Assembly: GCA_977006965.1 (NCBI GenBank)
Contig: OZ345360.1
Span: 2,046,001-2,110,000 of the forward strand
Source of the DNA: Phymatolithon calcareum
Lineage: Eukaryota; Rhodophyta; Florideophyceae; Hapalidiales
Direction of reading: 5' to 3'
DNA: 64,000 nt
Shown here: piece by piece, positions 31,550 to 44,181 of the stretch
How positions within the stretch are numbered: the stretch's first letter is position 1
Layout of the letters: the number at the start of each line of letters is the position of its first letter
Made by a program: the position numbers and the translations under genes
The notes under the pieces: generated by a model
Database searches by the model: none
Told to the model about the DNA's origin: nothing
What the model saw: only the letters and a program-made list of their open reading frames with translations

Positions 31550-34500
31550 GTGAAAAAGGTACTTCCTGATAAGCCCTCAATCTGTCATATCACCTCGCAC
31601 TCACCGTCGGTACTCCCGATGAACAAATATATTGAACTGGATGAACAGGAAAACGACACCATATTCGTCGCTATTTTTGCGAACAAGGTTAAAGTCACCA
31701 TTTGCGGTGATGTTGGGTCGATAATCAACCTATTACCCCCCGACTATCTCGCAAAAACTAATCTAAATCCACGCGGAAATCAAGCTTACCGAGTTACACG
31801 AGCCTATACAATTTAATATGGCAGTGTTGAAAGATGAAAAAGGAAAAAGAGTCAAAATCGTTTGCCATCTAAAGGGCACTATCGACGACGTTCGCATTGA
31901 TTACCGCCACGGCATATGGCTCTCACTACGCAATTCAGAGTGGATGGTCCCCACTCAACCATGAACAGAAGCACTTCAGGGCAGACCAGCACTTAAGCTT
32001 TGGGTTTAAATACCGCAGAAGTAATGCGGGCAGCAGCAAACAATTATGAGGGAAAAGTTGATTTCCGTGAGTTGCTACCGGATGTCGATTATGAAGACGG
32101 AACCGTGGCAAAATTAATGAGCGATGGCATATTTCACGATAATCGTGGAGTTGAGGAAGGTGATCCCAACATCCCTTATCTTGAAATTGGAATCCATGGC
32201 CCAACTGAAAAAGCGAAACACCTTTTCAGCCACATCCAAGAGGCTAAAGACAACGGCTTAGCAGAAGCCGGCGCGAAACGTCTAGAAAAGATGCTGCAAG
32301 AGTACGATAATATTCTCCGCATACGTTTCGGTAATGGTCCACCGGCAGATGTCATACCAATGAGCTTGGGGCTCAAGCGGGACGCCAAGACTATAGTGAC
32401 AAAGGCACGCAGATACAGCCCGGCGCGAAGAGTTTTCATAGAAACAAACGTACGGCAACACGTCAAGTTCGGGTTCCTGAAGCCGAAGAAGAATGCAAAA
32501 AGGGCAGCTGCGCCGGTAATTGTGACAAAAGACGGCCCAGTACCATTCCGCATGACATTCAATCTTCGACCGGTCAACTCAGAGACGATACCCGTGGCTT
32601 TACCAGTGTCAAATATCGACGCCGAGATGATGGACCTCAAGGGGAGCCGCTGTTTCGCAAAGATAGACTTCGTCAGTGGCTATTGGAAATTGCCACTCGC
32701 GGAAGAAAGTCAAGATGCGCACGGTATCATTACGCATTTCAGCACTTTCGTGCCAACTCGGGCTATGCAAGGAAGAAAGAGCGGCGCCATCTACTTGAAA
32801 CAAACTGTAGAGCCGCTGTTCTCCAAAATTCGAGATATGCTGAAAGCATGGCTAGACGATTTTCTTCTTCACAAAAAAAGACAGAAGGAGCTCTTGGACA
32901 GACTAGAAACATTTTTCAGCATATGCCGCAAAAAGAGACTCAAAATATCCATCAATAAGTTAACCTTCTTTTCCAGAGAGTTGAAATGGTGTGGCTGCAT
33001 TTTGGACGAAGACGGAATGCGATTCGATCCAAGAAGTGCCGAAGGACTTACTAATTTGACCGTCCCAGTGACGGCCACAGAGCTGTCGCAGTTCGTAAAT
33101 TGCTTGCAGTAGATGGCACAGAGCATCCCTAAGTTTTCGGAAACGGTGCAACCGCTGCGAGATCTTGTCGAAAAAGCCTACAAGTGTTCGGGGAAGAGAA
33201 CGATGAAAAGCATTAAGAGCATGCTCTTGTCAAAACTTGGCTGGAGTGATACATTCAGCAAGCTGAAGAGAGCGTTGACAGATAAAATCAAATTGTCTTA
33301 CCCCGACCACAAAAATCTATTTGTATCCACAAAAATGCATATGATTGGTTTAGGAAAGTGTTGTTACATAGTGCGAACCCGGGGAGCTGAAGAAGCCCAA
33401 GTGGGATCAAGTACACAAACCAATGGCCTTTCTTGGCTCAAAGTTTGTTACTGCGCAACCTCGTTGGTCAACCTACGAAAAGGAGGCGTTTGCCATTTTC
33501 GAAAAGTTCCGAAAAATGGACTGCCTTCTCATGGCGGCGAACGATGTGCATATCTATACGGACCACCGAAACTTTCTGTTCGCATTCAACCCCCGAGCAC
33601 TGAATCCATCGATACTGCAGCATGTTGTATTCAAAGTTCAAAGATGGGCACTCTATTTGTCCCAGTACCAATATAACATCGAACAAATACCAGGCGAAGC
33701 GAACGACTTCGCGGACATGCTGACGCGATGATGAAAAGATTATCGATTTCACAGTAAGGTGTGTCGAATCTCCCTCACTCGATATGATATTGTCCCTAGC
33801 ACAGCTGATGCGGACTTCATCTGGCTTGAGCACTTTGAAATCGTAACGCTGCAACGGAAGAACGTCAAAGAAGCGCCAGAAAACGCTCTTCGTAAGGATG
33901 GTATCATCTTTATTAACGATGCCCTCTGTATTCCGCCCAGGGCCATATAAATGCAATTATGGCTCATCGTAATTGCGCAGACGGGCGCAGCTGGTCACAG
34001 AGGCTACGATTCGACGCCTGGATCCTGAAATCAAAATTTTTGTGGCGCAACATGGCAGCTGATACTAAGATGTTCATTCAAGCATGCATCCATTGTATTG
34101 CATTGCGAAGTGGGGAACGAATCCATCGAACGTATGTTAACACGCTCCACGAGACCAAACCTAACGATTTGGTGCACTTCTACTATCTCTACATGGGCCA
34201 TGGCGCAAGCAATCTCATATACGTTCTCGTCATCAGAGATTATTTGTTTTCGTACCTCTTGTTATGCCCTGTAGGAGCAGCCAATGCAGAGATCGCATCA
34301 TGCGAGCTATCGAGGTGGATAAACGTGTTCAGTATCATGCATATGTGAGGAAGCGATCAAAGTACCCACTTCAAGAACCAGGTAATGGAAGACCTATCCA
34401 TAACAATCCAGATACGGCACCATTTCGTCACAGCTTACTCGCCATGGGCAAATGGAACTGTCCAGCGCTGCATGCGCGAGGTATTGCGCGCATGTAAAGC

Positions 34501-35300
34501 TCTACTAAGCGAATTTAATCCGAGCCCACAAGACTGGTCAGACGTCCTACCGATTGTGCAGCGCGTTCTAAATGAGTCGCCTCTCAAGCGCCTTGGTAAG
34601 AACTTCGATGGACATCTGCGTTGCCCACTCGAAATCATGACGGGAATTCAGCCGAAGAGTGCGTTTTTGAGAACCGAGCCGATGGCGATCGCGACTTCTG
34701 CCAAAACTATTAAGCACGCAAGCGCAATTCAACTCATGGACATCGAAAAGCTTCAAGCTTCCATGGAACGCATGCACAAAAAAGTTGCGGTCAAATTGGA
34801 CGTCTCCCGTGGAAACCAAACTGCTTCGCGCACCCGCCAGACCAAAATTGTCCAGCCTAACTTCGGAATCGGCGACTAGGTTCTTGTACGCAGACCGAAA
34901 GCGGGGAATCACAAGCTGACATTCAGATGGATTGGTCCCCGTGTTATCGCTGAAGCTGTGAACGATGTTGTTTTCATTGTGAAGGATCTTATCTCTGAGA
35001 AGAAGGAGCAAGTGCACGCCACGCGAATGACGATGTATAGGCATGAGTTGATCGGCAAGAAGACTTCCGATACGCTGATGAAACACGCGATGCACACAAG
35101 CGCACGCTGTGAGACAATCGACGAATTGTGGACCTGAAAGAATTTGATAAGAAACTATTGGGTAAGATTGAAATGGCTGGGCCTACCAGACGAGAAAGAT
35201 TTCACTTGGCAGGAGCTCAGAATCATCCACGAGGACACCCGGAAATCTTCCTCAACTCTTCAAGCAAGAAGAATTTGATGAAGAAAGCCAGAGCCTTCTT
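31550..35300 (+). pseudogene. Ty3/gypsy Pol, broken in several frames
   Basis: The protease region (31550-31816) has GDVGSIINLLP where DTG/DSG is expected, so its active site is altered. Reverse transcriptase is open at 32000-33112 (370 codons), with FAKIDFVSGYWKL and the catalytic AWLDDFLL. RNase H follows (33423-33731), with YTDHRNF and IPGEANDFADMLTR. Integrase (33759-34879) has the zinc-binding end and the AYSPWANGTVQRCMREVL core. Its first catalytic Asp region reads VHFYYLYM where HFD is usual. After an in-frame TAG at 34877 the frame continues. Near 35150-35270 it reads WLGLPDEKDFTWQEL in another phase, a chromodomain-type motif. Frameshifts and stops make it inactive. Confidence 0.8.
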
Positions 35301-35334
35301 ATCTTCAATGATGCCCGAGTCGTCATGAGGGCAG

Positions 35335-36017
35335 TGTAGAGGCGGCTAAGCCTTTCCTTCACCAAAGCAAGCCCTGCTTACAGCAGCTAGTCCTGCGACT
35401 GCATCACGGCCCTTCGGTTGAGAATCCTATCCCCCTTGCCAGCACTCAGCGCTGGCATTCGTGTAGACAATATGATAGACATAGAATAGTTTGTACTTTA
35501 ATCGCAACCACGACTAAAGCGAAGAGCTAAGAGACCTTGGAGGAAGAGCTCTTCAACCCTTTCCATTTGTTTTCTCACTCTGTTGTCATCTTGTCCTTTC
35601 GTGACACCTCTGGTTTTTACAGTTCTTTTTGTCGAGAGCAGCACAATTTGAAGTTTTTTCTATGTGATTCGAGAGCTGGGAGCAGCACTTCAGCTCCTAC
35701 TTTCAACCAAAGCACGCTTATTCGTAAAGACTGTCTGGTATTGTCTGTTTTGACTTGAGAATGTCCATAAATGGTGTGTGCAGTGGCCTTACTTGATGCT
35801 TTAAGTGCCTACAGGGCGAGGGTTCATTAACCTTTTCTGCTGTACACTAGACACTAGGCTAGCATATAAACTCTGTATATAGTCGGAAGTCGGTCCCGGA
35901 GTCGAGGCCGGCAACCATCTCAGAAACCAACGACTAGACTTACCGAACCAACTAACCCACCCATCAACACCGGAATCGAACCTCACCAACCACCGACATC
36001 GAACACGTGTCAACACA
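35335..36017 (+). repeat. Putative 3' LTR of the Ty3/gypsy element
   Basis: Directly after the Pol region a segment starts TGTAGAGG and ends CAACACA (TG...CA), about 680 bp. Inside is catataaa (35863-35870), a TATA-like box. No second LTR is present for comparison, so both borders rest on the TG/CA ends only. Confidence 0.4.
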
Positions 36018-36150
36018 GGTGCTCTCCTGTCCTCCGAAAGATCAGGTTTCGCCGAAATAGTTCAAGTTTCAAGCAAGTTTTTTACTGCCTTTATTTGCCT
36101 TGCTGGCATAGAAACAGAATTATGTCGATCAATCTCGACTGCCATAGTTG

Positions 36151-36157
36151 TATATAA
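36151..36157 (+). promoter_or_regulatory. TATA-like box of the AAA ATPase gene
   Basis: TATATAA lies 58 bp before the proposed ATG at 36209. The gene is oriented away from the retrotransposon, whose LTR ends only about 130 bp upstream. Confidence 0.45.
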
Positions 36158-36208
36158 CTTGACCCCTGCGGTACACGATGCATTCCTATCGCAGAACGTG
36201 TGGAAAAC

Positions 36209-39200
36209 ATGGCAGGGAAAGAGAAATCTCCGCATGATGTCTCGAACAACGAGAATGACGCCGACGATCTGCTCAAGCGCAGTCTTCCGGAGGCCCTTGT
36301 CACGCTACTTTCACTTCAAGATGAGAACTCCCCTCTTACCGACGAGCTCACGATGCGAGCATGGGAGATGATTCAGTTCTGCGTCGATGAGACGCGCAGG
36401 CAAGTAACCAGCATGTGCGAGAACCTTGAGGCGCTTCCGGGTCGACGCAGCGTTATATCTGCTTTGCAGTCGATGCGAGCCTCTCTTGACGAAGCGCTCA
36501 CCTCGAAAATCGCATCCAGCACGTATAAGCCGCGACTCTATCGCCTGGCCGAAGCTGTGGGACTGTCGGAAAAGGAGCTTCGTGCATTTGTATACATCCT
36601 TCATTGCAGTGACCTTGGACGTGAAAATCAACCGAAGGATCGCACTCTTCTTTGTCGTAAATTCGCAGGCATGTCAAGGTCAGAGTTCTTTTCGTTTTCC
36701 TGTACAGACCGCAAATACATGAAGCAAGGTCTTATCTCCTCGGAGGGCAATTATGACGATTCTTTCGAGGGAAAGAGAGTTCCTGCCCCAGTCATCAAGG
36801 CGTTGTATGGGGGTGAACTCACACTTATGGAGGCCATGTCGGTTTCGTCGTCTGCAATTTCCGGTATACTAGCGGCCGAGGAAGGTACTGTCTTTTCGAT
36901 TGCAAATGGAATTGTAATGCTTGGCGGAATCCCTGTGGACAAGAAGGATGCCGAAAAACTCAGTGAAAGCAAAACCGGGACTGAAGCAACTGCGAACGGA
37001 CTTGAAGAGCATCCTGAAAAAATTACTGCGCTGATCGGATCACTGATGGAGGAGACGGCGAATTTGCCTAATGCTTCTACTGGAACCGAAACTCCGGACG
37101 TTCCTTGTGCATTGGGCGGTGAAGAAGCCGAAGAATTGCGTCCGTATAAGACAGATTTGGAGTATTTGAAGGATGGTATTGCTGTTATCTCGGCAGCTAT
37201 GGCATTATCTGACAAGCGCACCGGGAGCGAAGACTTATTTCGGTTTGACACGAGGAAGAAAAATGAGGCCAGTGAGAAGAGAGAAGCGGAAATGAAGCAC
37301 AAAAAGGCGGAATCAAAATTTACCGTGAGATTGCACATGACTCTGAAAGCGGGGCAATTCTTTCCAAAGTTGGAGCGTTTGGTGAAGAGATTGGGTCTTT
37401 CTCATTTTGAGCGTCTGGTCGTTTTATCTCTGAGTAAGTCTTTTTCTCTGCGGTCTTCTCTCGTTGCTCTCATGTTCTTCTCCTTTACTAATGGGACCTT
37501 CGCATTTTTTTGAACTTGCCGTGACAATTAGTTTCACATATTTTGGATCCGAAAAAGGAGTCCAGATATGCTAGGGCGGTGCTTGGATACACAGACTGTT
37601 TGCCTATAAGAACGATTATTCAAGCATTGTGTGACGGAAACTTCGAAAACGAAATCAAAGCACGGGCATCGTTTTACAGAAGTTCCAGGCTTGTGGTGTC
37701 AGGTGTTGTTTTTATACAAAATGAGAGGAACGGGCCTGGGGCTCAAGATCTTGGCGAGCTTTCCTGCGCGCTTGACCGCATGCTATTCGATTATATTGTT
37801 GGACTTGAGACTGAGATGTCTGAGATTATGGCGAGCGCGAAATGTTATTCCCCGGAAGTCTCTATGGAGACCGTCGTTCTTCCTCAGAAACTGAAGCAGT
37901 TGGCCGTTGAACGAGTGGAAAACTTCGAGGTATTCCGAAAACTCAGGAAGAAACTTGGATTTGATGATATTGTGCGGTACGGGCGAGGACTGAGCTTGTT
38001 TTTCCATGGAAAGTCGGGCACTGGGAAAACTCTGTTTGCGAACTCTCTTGCTTCACATTTGGGGAAAAAGGTTCTTTTGATTGACGTCAACTCACTGAGC
38101 ACGTCTCAGAAAATGTCTGACGCTGAGACTTTGAAGATCATTTTCCGAGAAGCGAAAGTTCAGAACGCTGTTGTTTTCATGGACGAGTGCGATGCATTGC
38201 TGCAAACTCGTGAGACTGGTGGTGCAAGAGTGGGAGCTATTCTGCAGGAAATGGAAAACTTTGATGGCATTGTCATTCTTGTAAGTTGCTTTGTTCTTCT
38301 TTGCTACATTTAGTCAAGCTTCGTTGTTTCCTTTCGTTATCTGACATGAAAAAGCGTCTTTTTGACCTCTCTGTTGTGCTTCACAGGCAACGAATCGTCC
38401 TCAGAGCTTAGATGAAGCTATGCATCGTCGAATTGCGCTCTCGCTTGAGTTTCCGGAACCAGATGCCCAGATGCGACTTGACATTTGGAAGCGTCATATC
38501 CCGAAAGACATGGTCCTCGCGGCAGATGTCAGCTTGGAAGCTCTTGCGATTGAGTTTGAGCTCACTGGAGGATTTATCAAAAACGCTATCTTTGAAGCAC
38601 TTGCCAGTTCAGTCACAAGGGTCATGAATAAGCTTCGAGGCGAATCCGAGAACAAGGTGAGGGAAGAACTAGAGCAAGAAGAAGTACAAATCACAATGGA
38701 GGACCTTCGAGTTGCTTGCCATCGCCAGTCAAGGGCAGATTTAAGCAGAACAAATTTGCAAAGACGAATCATTCCGACAGCCGGTCTTGAAACCCTAGTG
38801 GCATGCGATAAAGCGAAGGCGATGCTGAGAGAAGTTGTTGAAGTTGAGCGTGTAAGAAGAGTTCTTGCGACAAGGTGGGGCTTCACGGGCCAGCAAGCGC
38901 GGTCGAATTTCGTGATCATCATGGGACCACACGGATCTGGCAAGACTCACGCCGCCGCGTGTTTGGGCTATGAAACTGGAAGGCCTTTACAGACTATTTC
39001 AATGCCCGAAATCCTTCGCAAGGGACCCAGTGCATACGAGATTGGCAAAGTTTTCGCTGAAGCTGCTGTTGCTGGAGCAGTCGTCGTCATTGAGCAGGGA
39101 GAGCAGTTGATGCTCGAGGCTGCGGTTCCGGAGAATATTGCATCCCAGGGACTTGAACTTCTGTACAACATCAAGTCTTACAACGGATTGGTTGTTCTTT

Positions 39201-39616
39201 GTGTGGAGACTGCTGAAGCTCATACAGATGCAGGATGGATTGCGCATACGCCGACTCCTAACAGGGTCGCTGTGCTTGTGAGTTACGTCGTGAAACTCGC
39301 AAAGCCGACTCGGACGGAAAGGCTGCAGCTTTGGAAGCAGCTCATCCCGAAGGATACGCCATGTGCACCGGACATTGATGATGCTCTAGAGGAGATTGCA
39401 ACCAAATATGATACGACTGGAGCCAGGATTCTGGCGTGCATTAATCGGGCGGCGGCTGCAGCAGCACGAAGAGGAAACCAGTCACTTTCTGTGAAGAAGA
39501 TGAGCTCGGATAGTGTTCTTACTGGAAAGGACCTTATTGCCTCTTGCGAGGCAGAGTTGGATCTTGTGAATGCCACGAATAGCACTGCTGCCTGGGTCCG
39601 TGCTCTATATGCGTAG
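36209..39616 (+). CDS. Tandem AAA-domain ATPase, 3 exons, about 1067 residues
   Basis: Exons are 36209-37433, 37532-38280 and 38387-39616. The introns (98 and 106 bp) have GTAAGT donors and TAG/CAG acceptors, phases 1 and 0, and joining them keeps one frame to TAG. The N-terminal half (residues 1-500) is helical and unrecognised. AAA domain 1 has Walker A GKSGTGKT (about residue 568), Walker B VVFMDECDALL (about 623) and ATNRPQSLDEAMHRRI with the sensor and arginine-finger region. AAA domain 2 keeps Walker A GPHGSGKT (about 838), but its Walker B reads VVVIEQGEQL, without the usual DE, so it may bind ATP but hydrolyse poorly. Known double-AAA proteins remodel protein complexes. Which family this belongs to I cannot say. 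The start is the ATG at 36209; a GTG nine bases upstream is not used. Confidence 0.85.
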
Positions 39617-41662
39617 GATGCTTGAGATAGAGACTTGTAGACTGTTTGGTAATCTTTATGTGTGGGATGTGACTCTGATGCGTAGAATGCAGTTCTCATG
39701 CGAGCACTGCTGCATCAAAAAAGTTAAATTTTGGCAATACAATACTGGGTACTCGGGGTACCCCGCACTTGTGCTCCCATGACAGCCAAAAATTTTAGGA
39801 CGTAGCTCAAGAGGTTTCTTTATTTCTTCAGGTATAGATAACGCACTAGATCACGCACTACGCTGCGATACTGCTGGGTTAACAAGAGGTCGAGTCCGGA
39901 TCGGGGCAATAGGGGCATTATTAATTTTGATCGCAGCTGCGCTTGCTGGTGGTGTGGGAAACGCATTTAGAATATCTGCCATGTTTGGCAGCGGAAGCAC
40001 ATGAACTTCATGTATCTACGGGTAAAGGAAGATCAGGAATCTCTACGGTTACACTGTCCGTCGGCCAGCAGTACGCTACGAAGCCAAAACATTCAGCCAA
40101 GTGCCGATGTCGAGCAGAAGCCGATTTGTCAAATGAAGCCATTGATTTTCGTCCAGTATTCCAATACTTCTTGTTCGGCTTTCGGAAAGCTCATGCGCTC
40201 TGGTAACTCTTTTGGCATAGTCGACGTCATCGCGACTTGCGCAGGTGCACGCGACTGCCCGACTTCTGCTGTAGCAATTCCCGGAATGATGGATCAAGCC
40301 TAGAGTAGGGCTCGATGCAGCGGCTGGGTGTGCCTGGTGGAACGACAAGGAATGAATGGAACCCGGGCGCACTCTCGCTATATGGGAAAAAGCAAATGCG
40401 GCAAGTTGAATGCGCCACGATCTTAAATGGAAGAACACGAGACAATGTAGAATAGGCTGCGATCTGTCGCAGCCCATTCCAGAGTTCTCGCGTGAAAATG
40501 GGTTCAATCTATGAGACCAGAACGGTTACTTCTGCGGGACAACACGAGCTTCGCACAATTAGAGAGTGCTTTTTTTTCTTCTTTAATGCAGGTTTCGGAG
40601 TTGTCCTATAGCAACTCCCCACCCTTACGGCTACAGTAGACTTTAACAGATACGAGTGGTATTTGATGTCACAACAGCTCTAAGCCCCACAAAGTGCAGA
40701 GGGTGCTTTGAAGGTGAAGCGCCAATCCGGTCGGACTAACGCGAGACTGCTTGTAGTATGCGCTGTTTGCTCTTCGCCTCTGAACAATATTTTGAGGGGC
40801 AGTCGAAAGACTTGATTCTTAACAGGTTTCGGGCGTCTGGGCAAATGTTTTGGAACGTGCACTCGTTCTGCAGCACGACTGAGTCGCTGCGAGATCTCCG
40901 TTTCAAAGCGTAAGCTATTCTCGGGCATATGTAATCGCACGCTCCTCGACGTAGAAGGGATAGCAGCGCACCTCTATGGTCTACTCAGAAAGCATGCCCA
41001 AGCTAAACTGCCGATCTAGTCTCATAGATTTATCCCATTTTCATCCATCCGTGTCGCTCTGGATCACCGTACCCCGCAACAGGAGACATTTTAGAATCCG
41101 TGGAGATAGTAGAATTCGTTTGTATAGAGACGCCCAAACCGCAAACGTAGCTAAGGCCAACGCGAATGGTGACAAAAGCATGAACTACAATAAACACCAA
41201 TACTTCGTCTCTACCATCGCGGTCATAGCCATGGTACACCGGCCATTTAGATAGCGCCATCATGACGATCACCGCCGGGTTCTCGACATTACTATTAGTG
41301 ATGGATGACTTGTGGGCTGACCTTCCACCAATGATGATAAGAGTTCGGCCACCAAGAGTGTCCTGGTCTCGAAACTCTTGGTGATGTAGTACGGCGAAAC
41401 GTGTTCTTAACGGCGTTCTCGCCCTGTACAGTCTCCAGCGGCAAACGTCGCACTGTGTGTGTGTAAGATAAGCAGAAAATTGCGATGGAGTACAATACAT
41501 CAACCACGAGAGTCCTTACAATCCGTGATGGAAGCCTCGTTGGTTGAGTTTTTAGTACCCTCTTCATTGATTCCATGCGAATACTTTACCTACCTTCGGC
41601 CCAGTTGACCACTCCGACCGAACCTAGCACGAAGAGACCAACTTGTCGTTCGCGTTACGGGC
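39617..41662. other. Two kb without a recognised gene
   Basis: Open frames here (for example minus 40076-40507 and 41030-41503) show no known motif. A run near 40567-40591 (complement: gcattaaagaagaaaaaaaa) resembles the tail of the LINE ends at 6.4-6.65 kb, so a LINE remnant on the minus strand is likely. The phrase gatctgtcgcagccca near 40459 also recurs in part near 6552 (aatctgtcgcagcccagc). Confidence 0.4.
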
Positions 41663-41774
41663 ATGGACGTCGTCAATACGCCTGCCGGCGACGGCGATGA
41701 CGACGATACACAAAGATCGTCGAAGAAGACACGGCGAACCATCGCCGCAAACAAGGAACTCCAAGAATTTCCGG

Positions 41775-41928
41775 CGATTCGCAACATCCCGAAATCCCAT
41801 CGCACCGTAAGGGCGATGACAGTTTCTTGTTGCGGTTATGAATATCGGTGCGAATGCAGGCGTCGGTAGATGCTGTAACCGTCATCGCCCTCACGGTGCG
41901 ATGGGATTTCGGGTTGTTGCGAATCGTC
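41775..41928. repeat. Inverted repeat, about 50-bp arms, in the 5' part of the Fanzor gene
   Basis: gcgattcgcaacatcccgaa... (41774-41823) is mirrored by ...ttcgggttgttgcgaatcgt (41877-41928), matching at nearly all positions around a loop of about 53 bp. The fold-back sits between the first and second N-terminal coding parts. It is probably an inverted local duplication. A structured RNA is also possible. Confidence 0.75.
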
Positions 41929-42591
41929 GCAAAACGGCAATTTGCCGTCATGGACGAGCATGCCAAAAGACTTGGTACTCTCCGGCACTTGATATCTGTT
42001 TATCTAGACGTCCTAGCGGACGAAAACCCTGGCGACATGGGAGACAAGGTCATTTTCGAGAACTGGTTCATATCGACATTATTCCTACGCTTTGCGCACC
42101 GCCCCGTAAGCGCTGTTGCCCAAAAACGTTGGATGCAAGAAGACCATCTCCCTGTTCGACATCACTGCGAGAATTATTTGGAACGAAACCCAATTCGGCA
42201 GAATTGTACTGTAGACTCATTTTCCAACTTTCTGCAGCGATGCGTTTCCACGGCGCTCTCGACGCAGATGCTCACTGCAATGAAAAGGCAAATGTCGGAG
42301 AACTCTAGCGGTCGATTTGTGTCGTATATAAAGCCCATCTTGGCCAAAAAAGTTCATGATGTGGTTCTCTATTTCGACACGTTTGAGAAGGATATCGAGC
42401 GAGCTGCACAAGTCATCCACGACAGCTGTGCAACGTCCAACAAAGATGGCCCGGACGCAAGAATTTCCACATTTTGTGCTTGGGACGACTTGGGGCACTG
42501 GTCGGAACCGTTGCACCAAATCGTCCGAGACTATCGCGATGCGTTTGCCCCTCTTCGAGAACCACCGCCGAAAAAAAGAAAGAAGGCCTCT

Positions 42592-42607
42592 CCCCCCCCC
42601 CCCCCCC
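42592..42607 (+). repeat. C16 mononucleotide run in the Fanzor gene
   Basis: Sixteen consecutive C residues inside a proline-coding stretch after PPPKKRKK. The reading frame changes here, so the run is the likely slippage site of a frameshift. Confidence 0.85.
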
Positions 42608-44080
42608 GAAGAGTTTGATAATTTTCGGTACCGGACAAATACCGAGTTTTCTTGCATGCTCAAATTAACGCGCATGCTCAGAGAGCAGAACACGGAATTT
42701 TGGAAAAAAGACGCCAAGTTTTGGAGGAAGTGAACCTCATTCAACCTAAGGTCACACTGTCGTCTTCGAAGGAGGGCTATCGCGCGCAGATGCCTCGCCA
42801 TGCCCTCATTTCGCTTCCCACATGGCTGGACTTAACGGAGTCGCTGAATGTCGACGACGGGCACCGACTCGTCAAAATGGTCAAGCTGTGCAGAGCGGCC
42901 CTTCTCCAAGTGCGAGTATTTCCCGCGTTTAACATGGTTCCGCCGTCATTTCTCCTGCTCCCCAAGTTCGATCTAATCAGAGCATTCGTGCAGTACGACC
43001 GCGAGTCACTCGTCACGTTGTTCAACAACGCTGGCGTACCTCATCTTCCTCTGCATTCGAGGATTTGGTGGTCATCTGGTTTCAACATTCATACGAAGGA
43101 AACACTGCGACGGAATATCGATGTTCCACGGACGGCCTCGGACAAATCACGCAAGCATCGCCGAAAAGTGATCAAACTGAGATGCCGACTGCACAAGGGC
43201 ATTTCTGTGCTCTCTTCAAGTGCCTGGATTCTGAACAAAAGGGCGTACGAGAAGTACAAAAGGGACGCTTCCACCTCTATCCCTTGGCTACTTAATTAAG
43301 TTTCGACGGACGGTCTCCAAGTCAAGGTCGTGTTGGCCACCTTGGAAGACAAGCGTGCTGGCAGAGTCCCCACCGGTGATGATGTACTGGACAAGAGAGG
43401 CTACCGCGAGATCTCCGGCGTGTACGACATCAAAAAGTACACGAAGAGAGTCTTCAACGGCGCGAAACCGGTTCCCCGAGATGTGAGGGGCGACATTATA
43501 GTTATTGGTGTCGACCCCGGTCTTTCTGAATATGCGACGGCGGCAAGAGCAACAATGACCTTTCCCATTCGGGACTTCAAGTCGTCCACATTCGCGAATT
43601 TTCCACTAGTTTCTCCGCCAAGAGGTACCGTCGTGAGAACTTATCCATCCATTCGCAGAACTTCGTAAAGAAGAGGCGCGGCAATGACTCTGCCTACCAA
43701 GCTGCCGTGTAGCTTTCAGCAACGTAACGCTGAGGGAGGCGGAGAAAGCGCGGGCGATACGCCAAGGTTGTGCACGAGACGTTGCCCGTCATGATCGAAG
43801 AACTTTTGAGTCCCCTGAGACGACAGAAGCAGTTTGCGCGTTTCTGTGCGAGTAAGCGGGCTATCCACTACCTTGCATCATCCTTATTGTTCGAAGAAGA
43901 ACAAGTTGAGCTGCGGCGGTTGAGGGCCAACAGAGGAGGCGGAAGAAGAAGGAACAGTACGGTCGTCCCCGGGTCGTTTTCTTCGGCAATGCTGAATACA
44001 AGTTGGGAAAAGCGGGCCTGTGCCGCGGAAGACCCTGATTCGAGCTTTAGCAACCATGTGGCCTGTGGTTCTGACGGACG

Positions 44081-44093
44081 AGTTCCGGACGTC
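44081..44093. repeat. Left target-site duplication of the 88-bp element
   Basis: AGTTCCGGACGTC, identical to 44182-44194. It covers the codons for the E-F-R-T-S of RuvC-II. Confidence 0.9.
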
Positions 44094-44181
44094 TTTTTTT
44101 ATAATTCAAGTTTATTTTATCTTCGGAAGTCTGCGGGGCTTTTAAAAAAGCCCCAGAGACTTCCGAAGATATGGGCAAGGC
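44094..44181 (-). mobile_element. SINE-like retroposed hairpin element (88 bp)
   Basis: The element is flanked by a perfect 13-bp target duplication. On the minus strand it begins gccttgcccatatcttcgg and ends in an A-rich tail (...aataaacttgaattataaaaaaaa). Both stretches match the 3' end of the LINE at 18616-18674. In between, the arm atcttcggaagtct..ggggctttt (44119-44143) is followed by its inverted copy (44146-44170, two mismatched positions). It forms a stem of about 25 bp with a 2-nt loop. A LINE-borrowed 3' tail, target duplication and tiny size are those of a SINE or a snap-back LINE product. No coding capacity. Confidence 0.8.

Larger units (their letters stand above)
31550..36017 (+). 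mobile_element. Ty3/gypsy retrotransposon of chromovirus type, 5' part lost
   Basis: Order of domains: protease, reverse transcriptase, RNase H, integrase, chromodomain, then a putative 3' LTR. Gag and the 5' LTR are not found. The TIR transposon at 29226-31202 borders the 5' side, so the element was truncated or is displaced by it. Integrase before the end and a C-terminal chromodomain place it with chromoviruses. Confidence 0.8.
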
